64,000 nt of DNA from Dromaius novaehollandiae (GCF_036370855.1 NC_088106.1:32626501-32690500), one strand, 5' to 3'; positions 14,810 through 25,870 are shown, numbered from the stretch's first letter. The notes: generated by a model not told the origin, from the letters alone. Program-made: numbers and translations.

Positions 14810-14838
14810 ATGCTGAAATTCAAAAGGTACCTGATCAT
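14810..14838 (+). CDS. GAL3ST2: GAL3ST2-like proposed first coding exon
   Basis: The ATG at 14810 sits in a good context (CACCATGC) and encodes MLKFKRYLI plus two bases of the next codon. It is followed by a perfect GTAAGT donor at 14839. The two leftover bases (AT) join the first base (G) of the next exon to make another Met codon, so phase 2 matches exactly. The basic N-terminus suits a type II anchor. The frame is also open upstream to 14567, so the start itself is an inference; no TATA box was seen. Confidence 0.5.
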
Positions 14839-17800
14839 GTAAGTGGATTTTTTTTTTTTTTTAAGTAAAATACTATTTCCTTTGAAGAAAACAAAAAGCT
14901 TTTACTGATGTGAGGCTATCCTCTCCCCTCCCCAGATCTGGTCACATCCCTGTAGGTCCCTCTGTGCTAAGAAATGGTTGGAGATTGAAGTGATGATGGT
15001 AATTGGCAGGGCAGCACTTCAGCGCTGTGTAAATGCAGGAGAGCTTGGATCGACTGAGCCTACCAGTAATCCGCTTGCTGGGTGAGAGCATTTCCAGGCC
15101 AGAAAGCAATACCCCACATATATGCAGTGTCTGATGCTCTGGACACACTGCTGCCAAGATGCAGGGGGGAGGGGGTTGTTCTGGGTGGCTTTCCCAACCC
15201 GCTGGTTTCAAGGGTAGGCTGGGCACTAACACAAGCAAGCAGTTCTGCCGCTGTTGAAATGAAAGAGACTGCTACCTTATCTTCTTGTGAGAGTCCCACA
15301 GACTAGCGTCCCTGTTTTCTGTTTGCTACGTGAGTGAAGAAAGTAGCTCTAATTGCTATTCGGAGGAACCAGGCTTTTGTTCTCATGTAAGTTAATTCCC
15401 TGTGCAACATCTCTCACTGCCTGGAGCATATCTAGCCACAGCAAATCAGTGAAGTCATTTTCTACCGCCTGTCCACCTAGTAAAATCAGCTTCGGCCTCC
15501 TCCCGCAGCAGGAGGGAGACGGCACAGGCTGAGACCCAGAGACTGCATTTGAGGGACAGCAACAGTTTACTAAACACCAGCCTACCGCATAGTCCATCCC
15601 AAGTGGTGCATTCAAAGTTTGCTGTCTCGTTCAGGGGAAGGGAACAGAGCAGAGCAAAGCTGATCACCGTCTCTGCTTCAAGGGGGGGAAAATAGAGGGG
15701 AAGTCTGAGTTACCAGTGCAATCAAGCAGTGCCTGCTTCCAAGCAGCACCTCATGCAACCCCTCCCCTGCCAGGAGCAGACAGTAGAACATGACTGAGGT
15801 CTCACTGCTTGTAACTAAACGACAGACAGACTGGCTTTTGATGAAACCCGCTGAGCTAACTTCGAGGTTCAGCTGCTGTGGCTCTATGGCTGAGAATTTG
15901 GCTCAGCTTTCCCTCCACATGGCCAGAGGCACATTTGGGATGCTGCATCCACCTTTTCACCTTGCTTTTCCATTTTTGGAGACGATAGCATGCAGTCCCT
16001 GACTGTACGGGGATTCTCGCTTAAAGCCCACTGGCAGCTGGAGGCGTTTCCCGAGACTCTCCCTCCCAGCATTCGCGGTCTGACCCACCCTGCAGAGCAG
16101 CTTGGGCCCCCTCAGACATTCATCTTCCCAGTACTTTGATCTCAATGATTTATCACTGCCCCGATGTGCCAGCACCCATGATCTCATCCTGTCATAGTAA
16201 AGCAAGGAGAAAGGAGGAAACTACATGAAGTTCTTGCAGATAAAACTGTAAATTGTTCAATTGCTGCAGTCTCCAAGAAAAAGGCTTCTTATTCTGTGTG
16301 TGCCATTTTACTCATTTCTGCTGTCTCTAGTGCAACTTCTTGGCATCCTGCTGAATTTCAGTGCTTCCACAGCTCTTCCTTTCTCAGTGTATGTTTCTTG
16401 ATCTTTATGCATCCCACCATAGCCAGACAGACTATGCAAATAGCCAAGCCTGATCCTACCCAAACAGTCAGCAATACATTGCATGTTCATCTCCAAAGAA
16501 GTGGCAGACTAGCAGCAAAATGACCTTGGATCTTGCACAGAATCTGAATCTCTACAGGTTCAAAATTTAGTACTGCCCAGGAATCCCTTTAGAAGCAAGT
16601 CCAGAAGTGTAAGTGCATAAAATACTTATATAGGAGTAGTGCATGGTGCTGCTCAGCTCTGTACCTTTTGCCAGGGAAGTGTTGCATCATTCTGCCTTTG
16701 CTACTGTGTGTTTGTGCAGATGTCCCAAAGGTCTGCCACCAGCAGGCACAGAGGACATTTAGGTGTATTGGTAAATACCACAAGTCTTGATTCCCTTCTT
16801 GCCCCTTTTCTTGGACTCGCCAGGCTGCACCTCGAGTGATGGGAGAGTTGGATCAAATCTCAGATCTCTACAAGGGCTTTTCAGCATCAGCACTATCTGT
16901 TATTCCAGCCAAGACTGAAACTGAGAAAGATTATATTGCAACTGTGACAATTAAAAACTACTTCTGCTTGCAGCAGTTGTTGCTTCATCTGGGAGCAACT
17001 CATCCTTATCCCGCAGGCAGTAAAAAGTCTTTCTGAACATCAATGATCTTCCCTACTGGGATACTTCAGCAAGCACTGCCTTGCAACAGCTGTGTGGCAA
17101 CCCCAGTTCTCCAGAACAGATGAGTGGCCTGATGAACTGTGGCAGCAGTACAAAACTATCGTTGAATCAATCAGCTGCTCCAGGCCATTGTCACTGTGAA
17201 GTGTCATTACTCAGCTGTTTTCAGCACCACGAACCGTCTATACCTTGGCACTTTAAGCACTGTTTAAGCATTTGGCATTTTTCTGATCCATTTTTCTGAT
17301 CCATTACTTGTAAAATCGATTTATCTTTGATGACACAAGGCTCTCCTTGTGCTGCTTTGCATAGCCTAGCAGCAAGCCATTTGTATGCTTGCCAGCTGCT
17401 CATCTCTCAGCTGAGCGTTTCAGTGCCCTGGTGCAGATGCTGCTAGCAATCCAACAGTTTATTGGATTAGGACTGATATTCACACCACATGTGGCCAAGA
17501 CCCTAGACAACACATTGTGTCTCATTTTTTTCAGTCTAATTTGGCACATACAGTCTGCTTTTTGAGTTGAAAACGAGCAGCACAGAGCATGATCTCCAGT
17601 CATTTCTTGGCTTCTGCCACGAAGTAACTCAACGTTTTATCTCAAATTAAGTTTGAGTTTTGTACAGCCAGTGACTTCTGCCTCTTCACTGGTGGTGCTC
17701 AGACCAGTCAGCTGATTCCTCCCTGGTCCAGGTAGTTCTGCCATCACCAGTGCAAACCACCACATAGCAACAACCAATGAGATGCCCATGGATAACTCCA

Positions 17801-20800
17801 GGTTATCATCAGATTTTGGAGATGCTGTGCTGGTGACGACCAACTTGTTCACTGCACAGTGATAGTAATTACATGCCTTTTGAACCTTCCTCAGCAGCAC
17901 TGTCATGACCTAAGACTTCTCAGACTTCACTGTCCCAAATGCTTTAGGCATTAAAAGTCTCCCAGGAGTCTGTCATTTCAGCTCAGTGATTGACATTGGA
18001 CACTCATGGGTACAATTCTGCTCTGATCTCAACGATCTGGTGCACAACTACTGAAGTACTGTTGTAACAAGCAAACCACAGTTAGTCATAGCATTCAGTC
18101 AATCAACCAACCATTTTTCTGGAGCAAATCCATTTTTCAACAGCAAACCCAAATCCCTTACCAATATCAATGGGATGCAAGTGATGACTTCAGATAGCCC
18201 TTGTTTGTGTTAGCTTATCGGGCAGCAATGATAGCCAATGTACTTCCTCCACATGTCAAAAAATTGCCCAGCATAGCAGACAAAGTGCTAGAGATGAAGA
18301 ACTTATGAAAAGTCTGTGTGGTCCCAGGCCCACTCTCTTGTCCAAAACTGTCCGCTGATAAAAGCATGTGAAGGAAACGGGTAGCATCAGTAGATGTGGA
18401 TCGGCTGTTGGAATGTGGCTAATGGGAAGACTCTACCCAGATTTCTGCTTTCCTTTGGTCTTCCTATTTAGAGCCCTCCATTTCAAGCTCAGCAGCACCA
18501 ACGAAACATCTAGTGCCTGCCCTCTCCCTCTGAGAGGTTGACAGCAGACAGCTGGGTCTTGCAGGCTGGATGCCCACTCGAGGAATAATCCACAATAGAG
18601 GTTTTAACCATATTTTTGGTACAAATCAGCTCCTATTAGGTAACAATAGGTCCCTGAGTAGAAATTAGTAGAAATGAAATGCAAACTAATCATTTTTCAG
18701 GAAGCTTAGCCCTCCAACAGCTCCACTCTGCAGAGTGACTGATTTGTGTTAGCAAGTTTAAGGTCAAGCTCCACTATGGTTTGCAACACCCCTTACGAAC
18801 AGTAAGAATCGTGCGGAGAAGTTTTTCAGGGCCTGAAGTTGCTGACACACAACAGAGAGACCCAAAGCCCCATTGCACAGTGCCAATGACTCCCTGAACA
18901 GTGCTAGGGAAATCAGGGAAGACTCTGTGCTGCCATTATGGACTCAGAGGACAGGCTTAAAAATAGGCTTCAGGGCTCACCCCCAGATCCCTGCAGTTCT
19001 GATCTGGCTTGGAAATGGTCCCCACAGCAGATCAGAGCAGAAGCCAGAGGTCCCAACCAATTCTTCTCCCTTCTCAGGCAAAGCCATACTGCCCACTGGA
19101 GAGGCACAGCTCACCACCCACAAACAGCCCTTCATGACACCATCTGTAAAGAACTGATCTTTAGTGTATAACAGGTTTTAGTTAAAACACTGCTGCTCAA
19201 CTCTGGAACTGTATCTGCTCTAGCTTCCCAAGAGAGACAAGACCCCCCCTCCCCTCCCCTCCCCATCATGTCTGCACCCACAACCAGAGCCTACACTTGA
19301 TTAATCACCGCCCAAGAGCATCTCCAATGACAGAAATACAGAGATGTGGGGCATGGGGAAAATAAAGATTTATCATCTCTGTTTATAGAGATAAGGCCAG
19401 GATACATCTAGGCCCTGCAGGGCAGGGCAGATATAAGCAGCACCTATTCCTGCTGAAGTCAGTGCCCAGGCCATGGTGGTGAGACACTCTTGAGCAGCCA
19501 AGTGACTTTATCACTGTTTACCTTTTGGTGTGATATTCGTGTCGCAGCTGGAAATTTCCACAAGGCTGCACTCCTTGAGCATAGCATTTGAGATTTATCA
19601 GTTATTGCTGCCTCTGCACCTCCTTCCATCCATAAAAATGTGACCTTATCCTTAAAAAAAAAAAAAAAAAGGAAAAAAAAAGAAAAAAAAGACTAATTTC
19701 TGACAGGAATCATGCCCTTTGTAGGAGATTCAAGGCCTCTTTCCCCTCTCGTTTGTGCCTCACACAAATGTTCCTTCTACCCATACAATGTGACTAATGG
19801 TCTGAAACATCTGCTTCCTTGCAGGAAATTGAAAGCAATATGTAGATGTCAGCTAAGTCGGCTCTGGATCTCCTTCAGCCTCCTCATTCTCCTCCTGGTC
19901 ACTCTTCAAGTCGTGGAGAAGCTACAGCCTGCCAAGTAGGTTCCAAGCAGGACTGTAAACCTGCACCTCTGTCTTCCAGTCTTTTACTGACAGCTGAGAT
20001 CGGCTCAAAACTGCCATCCTCAAAACCACCCAAAAATCTCTTCTTTAGAATTGCAGAATCATTCAGGTGGGAAGGAACCTCCAGGTATATCTTGCCCAAC
20101 TCCTGCCCTATACAGGACCTGTTCCAGGGCCAGATGAGGCTGTTCCTGGCTTTCTCGTCTTGAAAAACCTCTGAGGATAGAGGACTGCACAACCTCCTCG
20201 GGTGACCTGCCCCACAGTGTGACCGTTCCTGTGGGGACAAAGTTCCTCTTATACCCAGTCTGAACCTCTCTTGTTTGAGCTAATGCCCATTGGCTCTCAT
20301 CCTCCCACTGTGCACCAGAGCCTGGCTCTGCCTTTCTCATGACCTCCCTATAGGCACTGGCAGGGTGTTGTTAGGTCCCTGAAGCTGTTTCTTCTTGAGG
20401 CTGAACGAGCTCTAGTCCCTCACCTTCTCCTCACAGGGCAAGTGCTCCAGCCCCTGGCCATCTTGGTGGCCCTTTGCTGAACTCACTTTCTTTTAGCCGT
20501 GTCTTCCTTGTATTTGAGAGACCAAACCTGTATCCATCATCTAGATGTGGTCTAACAAGTGCTGGCCGGAGGGCGTAATCAGTTCCCTGGATCTCCTGGC
20601 TGTGCCCCTGTTCATATAGCCCATGATGCTGTTGGCCTTCTCTGCTGTCCGGGCACACGGCTGGCTCATATTCAGCTTCTGGCTGTGAAGATCCCCAGGG
20701 CCTTTCCAGCAGAGTTGCTCCCTAGCCAGGCAACCTACAGCCTGTATTGTTACCAAGGGCCCTTCCTTCCTAAGGGCAGGAATGGACATTTGTCCTTGTT

Positions 20801-23800
20801 GAATTTCATGAGGCTCCCGTGGGCCTGTTCCTCCAGCCTGTCCAGGTTTCTCAGAATGGCAGTCCTTATTGACTACCAGTTCAAGGTGGTCTGAAAACTT
20901 TCCTCCAGCTTCCCCAGGCCTTGTCTTACTCTTTCTTCTCCCTTCCTCTTGCTTTGTCTCTTTCCTACAGCCCACAGTGCTCCACAGGGACAGAGTCATT
21001 GCATAGCTCTCAACTTGGCCTTCTCTTCCTACATCTTCCCCAACTTCCCAAGGCAGGAGTGCAAAGTGGTCAAGTCCTGCACCCATCTGCTGTGCCTTCC
21101 ATCCCAGGAGAAATGGAAGAACCCTTTTCAAGATCTCTGCAGGGTGGTTTTGTTGGGGTGCAGCAAGGCTAACTTCTTTATGTGTTCCTTCCTTCCTTTG
21201 TATTTTTGCAGCTCTCAAAGGCACTGGGTGCTGTGGGGTCCTGCTCCAATGGAGGCTGAACTCCCCACATGCTTGGGAAGAATCATGATGGGCTCAGGCA
21301 GTTTCCAAGCAGCAGAGCAAACCATCTCTGAGCAGCCTGTCCATTGCCCGAGCTTAGAGGTCACTTGCCTTGGGAGCTACACAGGGCATCCCAGAAGCAG
21401 TGGGTCATTTTCCCCAGCTCCAGTGCACCTCCAAAACTCTGCCATAGCAGTGCATTCACTGCTCCCAAAACAAGTCCTCACTGCCAGCTGTCCCCTACTC
21501 ACATGATGGGTGCAATAAAGGCCACTCCCACCTCACAAGCAATTAGATAGTATCAAGACCAGGAGCTAAAATATATTTCTTAACATCACTAGCTTTGTAC
21601 CCCAGAGTTCAGAGGCAGAAGGACCCACATGATGGTCCAGTCCTTGTGTGTCTGAGACTGTTCAGTTCCTCCTGTGCTTCATTATGCTGATCCTTCCAGC
21701 TTATGCCAGACTGTACATAGCATTTCCACCCCCGGGAGACTAAGCTGCGTTCTGGATGGGGTGAGGCTGAGGGACTGCATGTTGGTGACAATCCATGGCC
21801 TCCCTTTTACAGAAACTGCCGGTGTGAACTGAAAAATGCCCTGCAGCAGACCACAGGGAAGAACCAGAAGAGGCCCAGCTATATCGTACAGATTCCTAAG
21901 CCACTGGGGAAGGATGTTCCCCCACACAGGCAGAAGAAAGCCATGCCAGATCCCACCTCAACAAAGAGCGCACAGTACATTTTTCAGCTGCAGCCAAGTT
22001 TCAGCCAGACAACACTGCTGGAAAGCAGCCCAGTCAGTCAAGAGGAGCCAAGTTTCAGCCAGACAACACTGCCGGAAAGCAGCCCAGACAGTCAAGAGTG
22101 GTTCTGGACAAAGCAACCTGTAGAAAGCAACAAGATGATGAAAACCTTTCTTTCATTCAAGACATTGAAATCCTACCTTCTTGGCCCTAGAAAAGCAGCC
22201 AAAGAGGGTCCTTCTCCAAGTATTCTCGGGAGCATCTCCACAGTTACGAGAGAGGCTGACGACAGCATCAGGAATACACTAACCTTTGCAAACAGCATCA
22301 CTGCAGAGGAGCATACGAGAACAGCATCACCCAGGACAATGCAGGTGTCATTACAAAGCCAGTTTCAAGCCACAGGTTCTCCCCCTCATAGATTGGTCAG
22401 CTCACCTGACCATGCTATGACAAAACCAGCAGAAGACCTATGGGCAGAAGAGTTTTACAGGACAGGTCTGAAAAGGGGATTGCTCCCAAGCTGGACAGAA
22501 GTGCCTATGGTTGAAAAGGCAGAACTTGGAGAAGGCCAGAAGGTCGAGGAAATCTCTTCTCAGGAAGCCACGTGCAAACCCAAGACCAATGTTGTTTTTC
22601 TGAAAGTCCATAAGAGTGCCAGCAGCACTGTCATGAACATCCTCTTCCGCTTTGGTGAGATGCACAACCTCACCTTTGCCTTCCCCGTCAAGGGTGGCAG
22701 CCAGCTCTTTTACCCACACCACTTCTTGGCAAGGTTTGTGCAAGGGTTCTCTGCTGAGAGTGCTCCGCAGTTCAACATCCTCTGCCATCACATGCGGTTC
22801 CTACGGCCAGAGGTAAGGGGCAAAGCCTGAACACTTTGGGAGGGAGGAAATGGATAGGGCAAAAGAGGCTAGCATGGAACGAGGTGGGACAGCCTTAAGA
22901 AACGTAGGCTCTTCAAGGATGAAGCTAAGGAGACAGGATTGCCCACTGGTACCCTAAGTATTATCTCCAGCTCCTGAGAGCTTCTGTTAACAGGTTTGAT
23001 AGATCATTGGGCTGTAAACTGAGGCACATTCCTGAGAGAAGCCAGAGGAAGGTGTCTGTAGCAGTCAGCAACTATCATCTCATTCTTTTCCAGTGGTACT
23101 TAGAGGAAGTCTTGTTACCTAGACAGGACTGGAGGGTACCAGCTACAAGAGGAGAACAACTTAAAGGCATCACACTTGCTAGCTCAGGCCAGCCATGGCC
23201 AGCATCCACCCTCTGACTACCACTTGAGATCACGCAGGTCTGGTGAAAAGCAAGAAAATAGGATCTGCAGTCCCATAGTGATAGGACACCCAGCTGTGGC
23301 AGCACACAGGGTGTGTTTTGGCTTTGGCTGCTCCCGTCCCCAGGTACCTCTTATAGGGCTCCCCACAGCTGACACAAGCACTCCTTTGATGAGTCATTCC
23401 CTGAAACCCTCTCCCAGGCCTCCGCAGCAACCACCATCTCAAACTCCTGAGCAAGCATTATGGGAACGAGCAAACAAGCCTACCCTCCCTCCCTCCCAAC
23501 CTTTAAACCTCCTTTCCTCCCTGCACAGGTGCAGAGAGTGATTCCAAGGACGGCCATATATTTCTCCATCCTGAGAAACCCAGTGCAGCTCATGGAGTCC
23601 TCCTTCACGTACTACAAGGGCACATCAGCCTTCTCCCGCGCCCACAGCCTGGAGGAGTTCCTCAGCCAGCCCTACCGCTTCTACAACCCTGCAGTTGGCG
23701 ACAGCCACTATGCCAGGAACCTCATGACCTTCGACTTTGGCTTCAATCCTGATGCAGACATCTCACCAAAGCGGGTGCACCTGATGCTGAAGGCCATTGA

Positions 23801-24386
23801 GGCATCCTTTGACTTGCTCCTTATCTCTGAGTACTTCGATGAGTCCATGGTGCTGCTGAAGGAAATAATGTGCTGGGACCTGGACAGTGTCGTGTCCTTT
23901 CCACTCAACAGCAGGCATAACAGTACCAGGTCCCCCCTCTCAGACAGCATGGTGGAGAAGATAAAGAACTGGAACAGGCTGGACTGGGAAATTTACAGCC
24001 ATTTCAACAAGACCTTCTGGGAGAGGATTGATCGAGATATCGGCAGGGAACGCATGCAGCAGGAAGTAAGGGCACTTCAGGAGAGGCAAGCAGAGCTGGC
24101 AGAGATCTGCCTGCAAGGAAGAGGAAGCGTATCCCCTAAAGACATCAAGGATTCTTCCCTGATGCCACTGCAATTTGGCAATGCCAAAATCTTAGGCTAT
24201 AACCTCAAGCAGGGCTTGGACAAGAAGATGGAGCACATATGCCGGCGGATGGTGACACCAGAGCTCCAGTACAGCAGCGCTTTGTACAAGAAGCAGTTTC
24301 CCCAGAAACTCTCGCAGATCCACAAGCCAGTTCCCTCACTGCAGGGCATGCAGCAGCGCAACACCCTCAGGAGACCTGTGGCATAG
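14810..24386 (+). CDS. GAL3ST2: Galactose-3-O-sulfotransferase, GAL3ST2-like (4 proposed coding exons)
   Basis: Golgi type II membrane sulfotransferase that transfers sulfate from PAPS to the 3-hydroxyl of terminal galactose on glycoproteins or glycolipids. Proposed coding exons are 14810-14838, 19825-19935, 21813-22812 and 23529-24386. All junctions keep frame (phases 2, 2, 0), giving about 665 residues. Residues 1-23 are basic and cytosolic, about 24-40 form the membrane anchor, and about 48-300 are a Ser/Thr/Pro-rich stem. The catalytic domain carries the 5'-phosphosulfate loop LKVHKSASST (about 310-319), the 3'-phosphate motif SILRNP (about 393-398) and the family C-terminal motif GYNLKQGLD. 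Sequons NLT, NST and NKT are present. The exon-4 sequence resembles human GAL3ST2 best, for example PELQY and the QFP block. Human GAL3ST2 is about 398 residues, so the stem here is exceptionally long. Family membership is firm; the exact paralogue and the first exon are less certain. Confidence 0.82.
19242..19264. repeat. (CCCCT)n pyrimidine repeat
   Basis: A C7 run followed by repeated CCCCT units. The complementary strand has four or more closely spaced G runs and could form a quadruplex. Confidence 0.8.
19365..19445 (+). promoter_or_regulatory. Possible alternative promoter/enhancer with GATA and TATA-like motifs
   Basis: TTTATC at about 19370, AGATAAGG at about 19390 (GATA-factor type motifs) and GATATAAG at about 19430 lie roughly 400 bases upstream of the membrane-anchor exon. 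If used as a promoter, translation could begin at the in-frame ATG at 19712, giving a longer cytosolic tail. This is motif evidence only. Confidence 0.2.
19654..19690. repeat. A-rich simple repeat
   Basis: A17, GG, A9, G, A8: an A-rich simple repeat in the proposed intron 1, without a recognisable retroelement body. Confidence 0.85.
19825..19935 (+). CDS. GAL3ST2: GAL3ST2-like exon 2: membrane anchor
   Basis: Acceptor CTTCCTTGCAG precedes 19825. The exon encodes KLKAICRCQLSRLW and then a hydrophobic segment (ISFSLLILLLVTLQVV), the type II signal anchor. It ends with two bases of a Lys codon before a GTAGGT donor at 19936, and the next exon supplies the third base. The frame is also open upstream to an ATG at 19712, an alternative start if this exon is not spliced at 19825. 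Confidence 0.72.
20050..20920 (-). mobile_element. 5'-truncated CR1 LINE fragment, antisense to the host gene
   Basis: The plus strand reads like the reverse complement of a CR1 element. It starts with the 3' end (AGAATCATTCAGGTGGGAAG) and continues through the 3' UTR into the reverse-transcriptase C-terminus. Translated on the minus strand, broken pieces recall the CR1 RT tail: EKANSIMGYMNRGTARRSRE (about 20610-20670) and ALVRPHLDD (about 20540-20570). Frames are interrupted by stops and shifts, so it is dead. The 5' end is lost near 20920. It lies in the intron before the long stem exon. Confidence 0.88.
21813..22812 (+). CDS. GAL3ST2: GAL3ST2-like exon 3: long stem and PAPS-binding loop
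   Basis: Acceptor CCCTTTTACAG is followed by one base completing a Lys codon and 333 codons, ending with GAG before a GTAAGG donor at 22813. The first 250 or so codons encode a Ser/Thr/Gln/Pro-rich, probably extended and O-glycosylated stem with a tandem 18-residue duplication (21994-22101). The catalytic domain begins near 22586 with NVVFLKVHKSASST, the 5'-PAPS loop, followed by the sequon NLT (MHNLTFAF) and CHHMRF. The human family members have a far shorter stem. Confidence 0.9.
21994..22101 (+). repeat. 54-bp coding tandem duplication (2 copies)
   Basis: Copies 21994-22047 and 22048-22101 are nearly identical and in frame. They encode PSFSQTTLLESSPVSQEE and PSFSQTTLPESSPDSQEW. Each unit is 18 residues with many Ser/Thr positions. 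The few differences (Leu/Pro, Val/Asp, Glu/Trp at the end) indicate a fairly recent duplication. Confidence 0.95.
22813..23528 (+). other. GAL3ST2-like intron 3
   Basis: GTAAGG donor at 22813 and a pyrimidine-rich acceptor (TTTCCTCCCTGCACAG) ending at 23528. No other feature was recognised. Confidence 0.85.
23529..24386 (+). CDS. GAL3ST2: GAL3ST2-like last exon: catalytic core
   Basis: This phase-0 exon of 285 codons plus stop encodes the rest of the sulfotransferase. It starts VQRVIPRTAIYFSILRNPVQ, which holds the 3'-phosphate binding motif. It continues with ESSFTYYKG, FDFGFNPDAD, LLISEYFDES, the sequons NST and HFNKTFW, and the C-terminal GYNLKQGLD and TPELQYSSALY blocks. These match human GAL3ST2 in order. 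A run of basic residues ends the protein (TLRRPVA). Confidence 0.93.
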   Translation: MQRVIPRTAIYFSILRNPVQLMESSFTYYKGTSAFSRAHSLEEFLSQPYRFYNPAVGDSHYARNLMTFDFGFNPDADISPKRVHLMLKAIEASFDLLLISEYFDESMVLLKEIMCWDLDSVVSFPLNSRHNSTRSPLSDSMVEKIKNWNRLDWEIYSHFNKTFWERIDRDIGRERMQQEVRALQERQAELAEICLQGRGSVSPKDIKDSSLMPLQFGNAKILGYNLKQGLDKKMEHICRRMVTPELQYSSALYKKQFPQKLSQIHKPVPSLQGMQQRNTLRRPVA

Positions 24387-25157
24387 GCTGGAGGGAACCC
24401 ACAACTGACTGACCTTGTCCTCCTCAGGCTTCATTCTCCAGCTCTCCTCTGCTGAGTACAGCAAGGCACCAAGCTGTGGTGCACCTGTCCAGCCATGAGG
24501 AGGGAGCTCGAGCTGCTGCTCACCTAATGTGCCCTAGGGTTTAAGTAAGGTGTTTCTCTCCCCCAGGGAGTGACCAAGTTGGTGGGCTGGTGACCATGTG
24601 CTCTGTCAGAGCCCCTGGAAACCTCTGTCTCTGCAGGATTATGCAAGTCCTTGGGTGTTATGCACTGCTCTTGCTGCAAAGCAGGGCAGGGCTCAACAGA
24701 GGCTCTGCACAGTGACAGGTCCCAGGGGCTCATCTTGACAGGGCTCTCCCGGGGTAGGTCCTGAACAAGCAGGGCAGGAATCCCTGACTCACAACCAAAG
24801 CATCAGAGCAGCCAGTTCAGGGGATGGAAGCAGACGGAGCAGATGCCAGGAGGCTTCAGGCTGTAGCAGAGCTGAACACAGCTGGGGGGAGCAGGAGAAA
24901 GGACAGGCCACACTCAGCCAAGTCCACCATCATAAGGGTGCTTGTCACAGCAGACAAAACCACAGCTCTCCACCGTGGGGTGTATGTTGTTCTCTGATGG
25001 CTCTGCCAGGGTGCTGTCTATTCTGTCACACATATGATGTTTGAGAGGAATTAAACACAAGGCATGTGGAAACACCACCAAGAGTCCAGTTCTTACCCTA
25101 CAGACCAGGGAGGTGAAGCGGAAGCTATGCTGCCACTTCCTGAAGTATTTCATACCC
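24387..25157 (+). other. GAL3ST2-like 3' UTR / intergenic
   Basis: No coding signal was seen. An ATTAAA poly(A) signal variant at 25050-25055 would give a 3' UTR of about 0.68 kb; no AATAAA is closer. Confidence 0.4.
25050..25055 (+). terminator. Possible poly(A) signal ATTAAA for the sulfotransferase gene
   Basis: First reasonable poly(A) hexamer variant after the stop at 24386. It is inferred from position only. Confidence 0.3.
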
Positions 25158-25437
25158 CTAGGCAAGGCCCCCCCCACACACACTCCCAGAAGAGCTGTGC
25201 CCAACCTTAGGCTTTGTGCTTTGCAGCACTAACTGCATCAGCTGAGGAGAAAAGTCATCAGGATAACCATGCAGAGGCCAGTGCTCAGAGGTGACGCCCT
25301 CCACATACAGCTCCGTATTGCGCCAGATAGCACACTTCATGCGCAAGGCAGAGGAAAGTGGCTGGGACCAGTCTTGCTCCCAGACATCCACATCTTCATC
25401 CATGCGCATAGCAATTTCCAACCACATTCTCCAAATA
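25158..25437 (-). CDS. Candidate exon of an unrecognised minus-strand gene (D)
   Basis: A pyrimidine-rich acceptor (CGTACCCTCTCCAG) precedes 25437 on the minus strand. It is followed by an open frame of about 90 codons rich in Trp, Met and acidic residues (MWLEIAMRMDEDVDVWEQDW, then HWPLHGYPDDFSPQ), ending at a TAG at 25158. Codon usage (many CTG, GAG, AAG) looks coding. I do not recognise the family. It needs a phase-2 upstream exon. A weak donor exists after KPK, so the true 3' end may be earlier. Upstream of the acceptor the same frame has a TGA at 25455-25457. Confidence 0.35.
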
Positions 25438-25870
25438 CTGGAGAGGGTACGGTTTCAGCTGACGCCTGGCATCACCTCATTGCGACAGCTGCCTTTTGCC
25501 TGGTGCTCTGGGCAGCTGGAGGCTGCAACGGCTCAGCGACTTGGCCGCAAGGGACAGTGCTCCAACACACAAAGCCAAGCTGTAAATCAGACCAACACAA
25601 CCAAGCAGAGCTTGATTTACAATTTGGGAACACTTCTGTCTGTCCAGCTGCAGATCTCTTCTGCGAAGCCTTAACACTCATGTGCTGGAAAAGCAGCCTC
25701 TTGTTAATTAAAAATAACAATATTTACCGTGACTCCTATCAAATTCCCCTTAATTACATCAGTCTTCCCAGTCGATGATCTCCCCAGCAGCCCAAAAGAA
25801 AGACACCTCAGTCAGACATCTGGAAACTCTGGGGTTTTTTTGTTTGTTTGTTGAATTTTTTGGAGGGGGA

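Larger units (their letters stand above)
14839..19824 (+). other. GAL3ST2-like intron 1 (proposed)
   Basis: No coding exon was recognised in this 5-kb stretch. Contents: a T run at 14848-14862, a small tandem TTTTCTGATCCA duplication near 17278-17302, a C4T-type pyrimidine repeat at 19242-19264, GATA and TATA-like motifs at 19370-19440, and an A-rich simple repeat at 19654-19690. Confidence 0.45.

Noticed and set aside
20541-21224. 227-codon minus-strand ORF
   Set aside because: Its C-terminal half is decayed CR1 reverse transcriptase and the rest is flanking sequence; not a host gene.
25455-25457. Selenocysteine reading of the in-frame TGA
   Set aside because: No SECIS-like element was recognised and the codon is probably intronic.
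25438-25475. A 38-base intron that would join two frames of the unrecognised gene
   Set aside because: Shorter than vertebrate introns can normally be; phase agreement alone is weak evidence.
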